Assembly (NCBI GenBank): GCA_025354845.1
Contig: JANXMD010000737.1
Span: forward strand, 1-5,589
Direction of reading: 5' to 3'
DNA from: Verrucomicrobiota bacterium
GTDB lineage: Bacteria; Verrucomicrobiota; Verrucomicrobiia; Limisphaerales; UBA9464
Length of the DNA: 5,589 nucleotides
The position numbers were made by a program, and so were the translations under genes. The notes beneath the pieces were generated by a model. The model did no database searches, was not told where the DNA came from, and saw only the letters and a list, made by a program, of their open reading frames with translations. Positions within the stretch are counted from its first letter, which is position 1. Every line of letters starts with the position of its first letter. Below, one piece after another: positions 1-4,847 of this stretch.

Positions 1-157
1 CCGGCGGCGGGGACTGCTTGGCGACGGGTTTGCCTTCCGGCGACGGCGTTGGGGTCGGAGTCGGTTTGGCTCGCGCTGCCTGGGCGCCGGCGGGCGGGGC
101 GGGAATGGACTTGGCGGCGGGCGAGGGAGTCGATCCGGGACGAGTCGGTTTCTTCAC
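1..157 (-). CDS. Pro/Ala/Lys-rich protein, N-terminal part (partial)
   Basis: I do not recognise this gene. The minus-strand frame is open from the left edge of the window. It encodes a low-complexity, basic stretch rich in Pro, Ala, Lys, Ser and Thr, including a PTPTPTPSPEGKP run about 35 residues in. Such composition is typical of linkers in envelope-spanning or nucleic-acid-binding proteins, but no domain is visible. The start is uncertain. GTG at 157-155 gives VKKPTRPGSTP as N-terminus and leaves a 131-nt divergent gap to the DsrE-like gene. The same frame stays open upstream, with a TTG at 262-260 as an alternative start, but the residues there look less protein-like. No Shine-Dalgarno sequence precedes the GTG. 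No ATG start was found for it. The other two minus frames here translate into Arg-rich or interrupted sequence, so this is the most plausible reading. Confidence 0.4.
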   Translation of the reverse strand, partial: MKKPTRPGSTPSPAAKSIPAPPAGAQAARAKPTPTPTPSPEGKPVAKQSPPP

Positions 158-253
158 CTGCGCAAAGAGTGAATCGGGCCGACGGTGTGGGCAATGGGTT
201 TCCGCACCCGTCGTACTTTTACCCGCGAACGCCACGGAACCCTCGAATCCCAC

Positions 254-282
254 TTGGTCCAAGCTCGGCGGAGCGCTATCCG
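254..282 (+). promoter_or_regulatory. Putative promoter of the DsrE-like operon
   Basis: TTGGTC (254-259) and TATCCG (277-282) are separated by exactly 17 nt, a sigma70-like layout with weak boxes. The -10-like box ends 6 nt before the GTG start at 289, so a transcript would begin at or close to the start codon. The call rests only on box similarity and spacing in GC-rich DNA. Confidence 0.3.
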
Positions 283-288
283 TAGCGC
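273..288. repeat. Perfect inverted repeat abutting the GTG start
   Basis: GCGCTA (273-278) and TAGCGC (283-288) form a perfect 6-bp inverted repeat around the loop TCCG. It ends at the base before the GTG start codon of the DsrE-like gene and covers the putative -10 box. It could be a protein-binding operator or an RNA hairpin that affects translation initiation. If transcription starts at the GTG, only the DNA-level role is possible. Confidence 0.45.
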
Positions 289-606
289 GTGTCGCCTTCT
301 GGCAAGAAACTCGGCGTTCTCCTCTCGGGTCGTCCCGAACACCCTCCGTTCTTACACGGCGTCCGCCTCGCTGCCGCGGCACTCGACTTGGGAACCGACG
401 TGTATTTGTACTGCATTGATGAAGCCGTGATGGGCATCGGCCATCCGGAACTCCAGTCGCTCCGGGCCCGCGGACTCAAGCTCTACGGATGCGCCTACGG
501 GGCCCATCACCACGGCGTGCCGGTGGATGATCGGGCCACTTTCGCCGGATTGACCGTGGTCAGCGATCTCATCGCCGGCACCGACCGGTTCATCAGCTTC
601 CAATAA
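289..606 (+). CDS. DsrE/TusD-like sulfur carrier protein
   Basis: A 105-residue DsrE-family protein. Family members carry persulfide sulfur on a conserved cysteine; TusD does so within the TusBCD complex that passes sulfur to TusE for tRNA 2-thiouridine, and DsrE does so in sulfur oxidisers. The N-terminal strand KKLGVLLSGRPEH (residues 6-18) and helix are typical. Cys68 in KLYGCAYGAHHHGV (64-77) aligns by eye with the active cysteine of E. coli TusD (LNICVAAALRRGV), and the ending DRFISFQ matches TusD's DRVVQF. A second cysteine, Cys42, lies in YLYCIDEAV, where family members have a flavin-like loop. It is shorter than E. coli TusD (128 aa). The GTG start is forced: an in-frame stop lies at 283-285. 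No Shine-Dalgarno sequence is seen at normal spacing. It is first in a cluster of three genes (gaps of 18 and 9 nt). Family membership is firm; the exact tRNA-thiolation role is inferred. Confidence 0.8.
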   Translation: MSPSGKKLGVLLSGRPEHPPFLHGVRLAAAALDLGTDVYLYCIDEAVMGIGHPELQSLRARGLKLYGCAYGAHHHGVPVDDRATFAGLTVVSDLIAGTDRFISFQ

Positions 607-624
607 CTTCCGCTCGGCGCCACC

Positions 625-975
625 ATGCTTCCTTCCCTGCTCGTCATCATCGAAAGCGATCCTCGCGAAAGTGAACGTCCCGCCGAGGCCATCCGCATTG
701 CTGCCGGCGTGGCGGCATGGAAAAAGGCCGCCGTTACGGTTTATCTTCGCGGCCCAGCCATTCGCGCCCTCGGCGAATGGGTCGACGAGTTGAAGGAAGA
801 GGACAACTTCACGCGCTACCTGCCGCTGCTCGCCGAATCAGGCCGGTCGGTGCTGGCGCAGGCTGGAGCCCCGGAGTTGGGCGATCTCGGGGAATCGCCC
901 GTGAAGTTCGAAGTCATCGACGATCACGAACTGGCCCGCCGAGCCGCTGGCACCCGACACGTCCTGCGCTTCTAA
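625..975 (+). CDS. TusC/DsrF-like protein, no cysteines
   Basis: A 116-residue soluble protein with the DsrE/F-type fold pattern: an N-terminal strand LLVIIESDP (4-12), a helix rich in Ala (about 16-32), a second strand AVTVYLRG (36-43), and the C-terminal ending RHVLRF. That ending closely resembles the last residues of E. coli TusC (NYDVILRF, 119 aa). Length and position, directly after a TusD-like gene, also fit TusC/DsrF. The middle part is highly charged (DELKEEDNFTRYLPLL, about 54-69). There is no cysteine anywhere, so it cannot carry sulfur itself and would be a structural partner of the upstream Cys68 protein. It lies 18 nt after the DsrE-like stop and 9 nt before the next gene, so the three are probably co-transcribed. 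Similarity is by eye only, so a more general DsrE-superfamily label is the safe call. Confidence 0.65.
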   Translation: MLPSLLVIIESDPRESERPAEAIRIAAGVAAWKKAAVTVYLRGPAIRALGEWVDELKEEDNFTRYLPLLAESGRSVLAQAGAPELGDLGESPVKFEVIDDHELARRAAGTRHVLRF

Positions 976-984
976 TCCAGCCCC

Positions 985-1164
985 ATGATCACCGTTCTCC
1001 ACCTGCTCACTCGTCCCTCGGAAGAATGGGTCCAGGCACTCATCCAAGTGCAAAAGACCCTGCCAGAACACCACATCGAAGTGGTCGACCTGACCCAGCC
1101 CAACCCCGACTATCACGCGCTCGTGGGTCGAGTCTTTGACGCCGATTCGGTCGCCACCTGGTGA
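985..1164 (+). CDS. Small TusB/DsrH-like protein, shortened
   Basis: A 59-residue frame starting at ATG 985, 9 nt after the TusC-like gene, and ending TGA at 1162-1164. It begins MITVLHLLTRPSEEW and ends DYHALVGRVFDADSVATW. Both ends resemble E. coli TusB (MLHTLHRSPW at the start, DYTDFVRLTVKHPSQMAW at the end). TusB is about 95 residues, so the middle segment, including the DGV-type loop, appears to be missing. The gene's place as third in a D-C-B ordered cluster supports the call. Codons are mostly G/C-ending and there is no internal stop. No cysteine is present, so it would be a scaffold rather than a sulfur carrier. The alternative is an unrelated small protein that happens to sit in this operon. 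The coding call is stronger than the family call. Confidence 0.6.
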   Translation: MITVLHLLTRPSEEWVQALIQVQKTLPEHHIEVVDLTQPNPDYHALVGRVFDADSVATW

Positions 1165-1202
1165 CTTTCCAAAGATCTTGAAGCGGATAAGAAATGTCCG
1201 GT

Positions 1203-1231
1203 TTGACAGATTCCCGCTCCCATCCTAACCT
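1203..1231 (+). promoter_or_regulatory. Sigma70-type promoter of the erpA-like gene
   Basis: A perfect -35 consensus TTGACA (1203-1208) is followed after exactly 17 nt by TAACCT (1226-1231), which keeps the key TA...T positions of the -10 box. The -10 ends 9 nt before the ATG at 1241, so the start site would fall within a few bases of the start codon. This is the best promoter match in the window and suggests that the Fe-S gene is transcribed independently of the three genes before it. Confidence 0.55.
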
Positions 1232-1240
1232 TCCTTTGCC

Positions 1241-1597
1241 ATGAGTGCCGTCGCCACTTCCACCACCGAGTCCATCGTCACCCTCACCGAATCCGCTGCC
1301 CGCCAGATCACGAGCATGCTGGCCGAGGACAAGGAAAACGCGGGCAAGCCGCTGCGTGTTTATGTCGAGTCGGGCGGCTGCTCCGGCATGCAGTACGGCA
1401 TGACCTTTGACGAGAAGCGCGACGACGATCTCCACATCGAGTTCAACGGTGTTGGCGTGGTGGTCGATCCGTTCAGTGCCAATTATCTCCGCGGCGCCGT
1501 GATCGATTTCAGTGACGCCCTCACCGGCGGCGGATTCAAGATCAACAACCCGAATGCCCACAGCTCCTGCGGCTGCGGGAAGTCCTTCAACGCCTGA
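1241..1597 (+). CDS. erpA: Iron-sulfur cluster carrier, ErpA/IscA (HesB) family
   Basis: A 118-residue A-type carrier that accepts Fe-S clusters from the assembly machinery and delivers them to apoproteins in the cytoplasm. All three cluster-ligand cysteines are present: Cys47 in SGGCSGMQYGMTFD (44-57) and Cys110 and Cys112 in NPNAHSSCGCGKSF (103-116). The motifs LRVYVESGG and NPNAxSxCGCG match ErpA more closely than IscA, so erpA is the better symbol; other A-type paralogs cannot be excluded. The N-terminus carries about 12 extra Ser/Thr-rich residues ahead of the conserved VTLTESAARQI. The gene has its own promoter-like element just upstream, a pyrimidine-rich stretch (CCTTCCTTTGCC) instead of a Shine-Dalgarno sequence, and a strong terminator downstream, so it is probably a single-gene unit. 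It follows the sulfur-relay-like genes by 76 nt on the same strand. Confidence 0.95.
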   Translation: MSAVATSTTESIVTLTESAARQITSMLAEDKENAGKPLRVYVESGGCSGMQYGMTFDEKRDDDLHIEFNGVGVVVDPFSANYLRGAVIDFSDALTGGGFKINNPNAHSSCGCGKSFNA

Positions 1598-1635
1598 AGG
1601 AACCCGGCGGACAACCGCATTCCCATTTCGTTGGC

Positions 1636-1665
1636 AAGCCGCACGTGAAACCGTGCGGCTTTTTT
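1636..1665 (+). terminator. Intrinsic terminator after erpA
   Basis: AAGCCGCACG (1636-1645) and CGTGCGGCTT (1652-1661) form a perfect 10-bp stem around the 6-nt loop TGAAAC, followed by an unbroken T run at 1660-1665. This is a textbook rho-independent terminator. It begins 38 nt after the erpA stop and isolates mgtE from upstream transcription. Confidence 0.93.
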
Positions 1666-1679
1666 GTCGCAATCCGGCG

Positions 1680-1710
1680 TTGGACTTGGTCGGTGAGGAA
1701 TGACTAGCCT
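1680..1710 (+). promoter_or_regulatory. Possible promoter of mgtE
   Basis: TTGGAC (1680-1685) and TAGCCT (1705-1710) are 19 nt apart, and the second ends 8 nt before the mgtE ATG. The -10-like box with its next bases (TAGCCTTC) closely resembles that of the erpA promoter (TAACCTTC) at a similar distance from the start. The wide spacing makes it a weak call. Only 53 nt lie between the terminator and the ATG, so there is no room for an M-box (ykoK) Mg2+ riboswitch leader. Confidence 0.28.
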
Positions 1711-1718
1711 TCACCCGA

Positions 1719-3500
1719 ATGATCGGCGCCCTGCTGTTGCCAGAGCTGAAGGAATTGATTCGCCAGCGCGACTTCCCGCAGCTTCGGGAAATCCTTTCAG
1801 AGTTTCCGGCGCCGGATCTGGCCGAACTTCTCGACGATTTGGAGCCCGCGGACACCGCTGTCCTCCTCCGAATCCTGCCGCGCGACCTAGCCGCCGAGGT
1901 CTTCGAGTACATCCCCATCGCCGGACAGGAAGAGTTGCTGCACGCCCTCGGTGACGCCGACGTCGCCAGCATTCTGAACGAGCTAGCCGCGGACGATCGT
2001 ACCGCCCTGCTCGAGGAGGTACCGCCACGCATGACCCAGCGTTTGCTGGGACTTCTCAGCCCGGAGGAGCGCAAGATCGCCTCCGCACTGCTGGGTTATC
2101 CCAAGGGGTCGGTGGGACGCCGCATGACGCCGCACTACGTGGCGATTGAACAGTCCTGGAGCGTGGGTGAAGTGCTCGACCATCTCCGCAAGACCGGTCG
2201 CGACCGCGAACGGATCACGCTGAACCAACTGTACGTCATCGACGCAGCCGGCCGGCTGGTGGATTGGGTGCGGCTGCAGAATGTCGTCACCAGCGACCCG
2301 GCACGCCCAGTGCGGGACCTGCTCGAAGGCAGCAATCTTGCCCTCCGAGCCTCGGACGATCAGGAAGTGGCCGTCGGCGAGTTCAAGAAGTACGACGTCA
2401 CCATTCTGCCCGTCGTGGACCGCAACGACGTCCTGCTGGGCGTCGTCACCGTCGATGACGTCCTCGATGTCGCGGAGCGAGCCTCCACGGAGGACATCCA
2501 GAAACTCGGTGGTATGGAGGCGCTCGACGGCCCGTATCTCGAGATCGGCCTGCTCTCCATGGTGAAGAAGCGCGCCGGCTGGCTGGCGCTGCTATTTATG
2601 GGCGAAATGCTCACGGCCACCGCGATGGGCTATTTCGAAGGCGAAATCGACAAGGCCGTCGTCCTTTCCATTTTCCTGCCGTTAATCATTTCGTCGGGTG
2701 GCAACTCCGGGTCCCAGGCCACGTCGCTGATCATCCGGTCGCTGGCGGTGGGCGATGTTGTCGTCCGCGACTGGTGGCGTGTGCTCCGTCGCGAGTTGGT
2801 GGCCGGATCGCTGCTCGGAATCTGCCTCGCCGTGCTGGGATTCAGCCGCATTTGGGTGTGGCAACTGGCCGGCATCAAAAACTACGGCGAACACCACGGG
2901 CTCATCGCGGCGACCGTCGGATTCAGTCTGGTGGGCGTGATTCTCTTCGGAAGTCTGGCGGGCGCCATGCTGCCGTTCCTGCTCCGAGCAGTGCGCTTCG
3001 ACCCCGCGGTGGCCTCGGCACCGCTAGTGGCCACGCTGGTCGACGTCACGGGACTCGTCATCTATTTCACCATCGCCTCCCAGGTGCTCCGCTCCACCAT
3101 TCTCGCGCCTGCTAAGCCCGGCATCGTGGTGATGGAGCATGAAAAGAGCGCTGACTCCTTTGCCCGTTTCTTGGGCATGGCGCCCAAGGACGGCGCGACC
3201 GGTGCCTGGACGGTGCAGCGGATTGAATGGATGACCAACAGCGACACGTTGGTGGTCACCGTGGTCGATGGCGAAGCGGTCACCGCGGCTGCCGATTGCA
3301 ACACGACCGGAGCCGCCATGGCGGTGGTGGGCCATGAGGACGAACGTCGCTGGAAGATCGCCGAACGCTGCTTCGGTCACGCCGTGGAAGTGGTCTGCAA
3401 GCTCCCCAAATTCCGGAATAAGAGCTCGGGCAAGGAATGCGGGGTCTCTCTGCCGCTTCCGTGGGAATCCATCCCCCGCTCCGCGACTGCGGCGCCCTAA
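1719..3500 (+). CDS. mgtE: Magnesium transporter MgtE with C-terminal extension
   Basis: A 593-residue inner-membrane Mg2+ channel of the MgtE/SLC41 family. The order is: helical MgtE N domain (about 10-125); two CBS domains (about 135-255), the second ending in the typical LLGVVTVDDVLDV; connecting helix (about 258-283); and five predicted membrane helices (about 285-306, 313-345, 360-381, 392-422, 434-457). Signature sequences are SSGGNSGSQATSLIIRSLA (325-343) and DPAVASAPLVATLVDVTGL (428-446). Asp442 corresponds by eye to the pore aspartate of T. thermophilus MgtE (Asp432). In known structures the N and CBS domains sense cytoplasmic Mg2+ and close the channel when it is plentiful. Typical MgtE proteins end soon after helix 5, near 450 residues; here about 130 residues follow (464-593), with cysteines at 527, 551, 560 and 574. 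Known topology would place this tail in the periplasm. The ATG at 1719 fits the N domain start. The gene is convergent with the Nudix gene. Confidence 0.95.
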   Translation: MIGALLLPELKELIRQRDFPQLREILSEFPAPDLAELLDDLEPADTAVLLRILPRDLAAEVFEYIPIAGQEELLHALGDADVASILNELAADDRTALLEEVPPRMTQRLLGLLSPEERKIASALLGYPKGSVGRRMTPHYVAIEQSWSVGEVLDHLRKTGRDRERITLNQLYVIDAAGRLVDWVRLQNVVTSDPARPVRDLLEGSNLALRASDDQEVAVGEFKKYDVTILPVVDRNDVLLGVVTVDDVLDVAERASTEDIQKLGGMEALDGPYLEIGLLSMVKKRAGWLALLFMGEMLTATAMGYFEGEIDKAVVLSIFLPLIISSGGNSGSQATSLIIRSLAVGDVVVRDWWRVLRRELVAGSLLGICLAVLGFSRIWVWQLAGIKNYGEHHGLIAATVGFSLVGVILFGSLAGAMLPFLLRAVRFDPAVASAPLVATLVDVTGLVIYFTIASQVLRSTILAPAKPGIVVMEHEKSADSFARFLGMAPKDGATGAWTVQRIEWMTNSDTLVVTVVDGEAVTAAADCNTTGAAMAVVGHEDERRWKIAERCFGHAVEVVCKLPKFRNKSSGKECGVSLPLPWESIPRSATAAP

Positions 3501-3518
3501 ACGAAGCCGGTTAGGGCG
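3493..3518. terminator. Shared hairpin between convergent mgtE and Nudix genes
   Basis: CGCCCTAA (3493-3500) and TTAGGGCG (3511-3518) are perfect inverted repeats of 8 bp around a 10-nt loop. The TAA stop of mgtE is the end of the left arm and the TAA stop of the Nudix gene, on the other strand, is the end of the right arm; both proteins end in Pro-stop (CCC TAA). No T run follows on either side, so it is a weak or factor-assisted bidirectional terminator, or a 3'-end stabiliser, rather than a classical intrinsic terminator. Confidence 0.5.
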
Positions 3519-3972
3519 TGCGCAATTCCGACAGCGCCTGTTGGCAATACCACCGCACCGCAGCGCTCATCGGGGGCTGCAGCGCCTCAAGCCCCGATTC
3601 CTCCACCCAGCGGATATCGTGATGCTCCGCCGCCGCCAGAGTGAGGGATCCACCCTTCACGCGCGCGAGATAGATCATCCCAATGTGCTCGTGCGTGGCG
3701 CTGATGCGATGGATGTCCAGAAAACGCGGTGAAATCAGCGCCCGGGTGCCGTCTTCTGTGGTGGGAGGACGTTCCCCAATCAGTTCCAGTTCTAGACCGG
3801 TCTCCTCGAACCCCTCCCGCAAGGCCGCCTGTTCGGGATCCTCATCCAGTTCAATATGGCCGCCGATCGGCAGCCACTTCCCCAGTTTGCGGTGATGCAC
3901 CAACAGAACGCGGTTCTCGCGGACGATTAGGAGCGCGACCGTGAAATCGATCTTTTCGTGGATATGGGCCAT
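3511..3972 (-). CDS. Nudix hydrolase
   Basis: A 153-residue Nudix-fold enzyme that hydrolyses a nucleoside diphosphate linked to another moiety, using Mg2+. The Nudix box GX5EX7REUXEEXGU is complete at residues 38-60: Gly38, Glu44, Arg52-Glu53, Glu56-Glu57 and Gly59. Gly54 replaces the usual hydrophobic residue at U. Before it, FTVALLIVRENRVLLVHHRK (10-29) is the typical first strands, and KWLPIGGHIE the lead-in. A late IRWVEESGLEALQPP resembles the C-terminal region of MutT/ADP-ribose-type members, but substrate cannot be assigned. The ATG at 3972 places the fold at the expected distance from the N-terminus. It stands alone on the minus strand: convergent with mgtE (10 nt between stops) and divergent from the methyltransferase (122 nt). 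A house-cleaning role for damaged or excess nucleotides is the usual guess and is inference only. Confidence 0.92.
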   Translation of the reverse strand: MAHIHEKIDFTVALLIVRENRVLLVHHRKLGKWLPIGGHIELDEDPEQAALREGFEETGLELELIGERPPTTEDGTRALISPRFLDIHRISATHEHIGMIYLARVKGGSLTLAAAEHHDIRWVEESGLEALQPPMSAAVRWYCQQALSELRTP

Positions 3973-3998
3973 GGCTCAGCCCTGCCGGAGCAGGAGCC
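3973..3998. repeat. Bulged inverted repeat just upstream of the Nudix start
   Basis: CCTGC (3981-3985) and GCAGG (3990-3994) pair around the loop CGGA. The stem can extend through GGCT (3973-3976) with AGCC (3995-3998), leaving a 4-nt bulge on one side. On the minus strand it would lie directly before the Nudix ATG and could form a 5'-UTR hairpin. GC-rich DNA gives such repeats by chance. The rest of the 3973-4094 divergent gap shows no convincing promoter pair. Confidence 0.2.
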
Positions 3999-4094
3999 GA
4001 AACATGAGGTTGAAATCGCAATCGGAAAAGCTGGAACAGCGCCTCGCACTCGTCGCTCGCCTCGCCGCCTCCCTTTCGGCAGGGTTGTGCCCCC

Positions 4095-4838
4095 ATGGCA
4101 TCGCCCTATTCGTCCAGGTACTACGAAGGCCTGAAGGAGGATTCCGCCGCCTCCGCGCGCGAGACCGTCCCGCTGGTCCTTGCACTGGTCCCGGCCCGGT
4201 CGGTCGTCGATGTCGGCTGCGGATCCGGCACCTGGGCCAAGGCGTACGCCGACGCCGGCTGCAGCGTGCTGGGCATTGACGGAGACATCGTCCGAACCGA
4301 GCAGCTCCTCATTCCCGTCGATTCGTTCCAGCGGGCCAATCTCGCCCAACCGCTTCAACTCAACCGGACCTTCGAGCTGGTCAACTGCCTGGAAGTCGCC
4401 GAGCACCTCGACGGCAGCCGCGCCGACGGGTTCGTCGGCGATCTCGCGCGACTGGGCGATGCGATCCTGTTTTCCGCCGCCGTTCCCGGACAGGGCGGGA
4501 CGCATCACGTCAACGAACAGTGGGCGAGTTACTGGATTGCCAAATTCGAGTCGCACGGATTCACCGCGCTCGACTCCATCCGACCGCAGCTCTGGAACAA
4601 CCCGCGCGTGGCGTGGTGGTACGTTCAGAACGCCTTCCTCTTCATCCGGACCAGCCGACTGGGCGAGTTCCCCAAGGCGGTCGCGGCCGCAAAACCGTGG
4701 CCCACGGACCTGGTACATCCCCGCGCCTACGTCCGCGCGACGGTACCGTCCGAGATGTCACCGCGCATGTTGAAGGAGGTCGGACTCGCCCTCCCCCACT
4801 TCCCGGGCAAGGTGCTCAAACACCTCCGCGGCGGCTGA
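4095..4838 (+). CDS. Class I SAM-dependent methyltransferase
   Basis: A 247-residue Rossmann-fold methyltransferase resembling the Methyltransf_23-type group. Motif I is SVVDVGCGSGTWAKAYADAG (36-55), with the SAM-binding DVGCGSG loop at 39-45. Asp62 at the end of strand 2 (VLGIDGD) would contact the ribose of SAM. The motif LVNCLEVAEHL (95-105) is the typical post-motif acidic segment, and LFSAAVPGQGGTHHVNEQW (125-143) is strand 5 and the loop after it, seen in many small-molecule or glycan methyltransferases. The substrate cannot be read from the sequence. The C-terminal 50 residues are basic and Pro-rich (PWPTDLVHPRAYVR) and may be a substrate or partner region. No signal peptide is seen, so it is cytoplasmic. 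There is no Shine-Dalgarno sequence before the ATG (GTGCCCCC precedes it). It is a single-gene unit, divergent from the Nudix gene and convergent with rbsD, with 1 nt between stops. Confidence 0.9.
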   Translation: MASPYSSRYYEGLKEDSAASARETVPLVLALVPARSVVDVGCGSGTWAKAYADAGCSVLGIDGDIVRTEQLLIPVDSFQRANLAQPLQLNRTFELVNCLEVAEHLDGSRADGFVGDLARLGDAILFSAAVPGQGGTHHVNEQWASYWIAKFESHGFTALDSIRPQLWNNPRVAWWYVQNAFLFIRTSRLGEFPKAVAAAKPWPTDLVHPRAYVRATVPSEMSPRMLKEVGLALPHFPGKVLKHLRGG

Positions 4839-4847
4839 TTCACGCCG
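4829..4847. repeat. Small hairpin spanning two convergent stop codons
   Basis: CGGCG (4829-4833) and CGCCG (4843-4847) form a 5-bp stem around a 9-nt loop that holds both stop codons (TGA of the methyltransferase and, on the other strand, TGA of rbsD) in TGATTCA. No T run is present. This is weak as a terminator; only its position between convergent genes makes it notable. Confidence 0.25.

Noticed and set aside
154..342. Minus-strand frame upstream of the Pro-rich protein
   Set aside because: The translation is Arg-dense (EFLARRRHALRIALRRAW) and overlaps the start of the DsrE-like gene on the other strand. It is more likely a shadow.
18..419. Plus-strand frame starting TTG at 18
   Set aside because: It is Gly/Arg-rich low-complexity sequence antisense to the Pro-rich minus frame and overlaps the DsrE-like gene in another frame.
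1165..1240. Terminator between the TusB-like gene and erpA
   Set aside because: No stem with a following T run was found; only 4-bp chance repeats occur. Read-through into erpA cannot be excluded.
1666..1718. M-box (ykoK) Mg2+ riboswitch before mgtE
   Set aside because: Only 53 nt separate the erpA terminator from the mgtE start. An M-box leader needs well over 150 nt, and none of its helices are visible.
1040..2074. Long minus-strand frame of 344 codons
   Set aside because: It lies antisense to the small TusB-like gene, erpA and the start of mgtE. Its translation is rich in Arg and Ser with no domain, as expected for the complement of GC-rich coding DNA, while the plus-strand genes have clear family motifs.
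3927..4718. Minus-strand frame of 263 codons
   Set aside because: It is antisense to the methyltransferase, whose SAM motif is unambiguous, and overlaps the Nudix start. The translation shows no recognisable motif.
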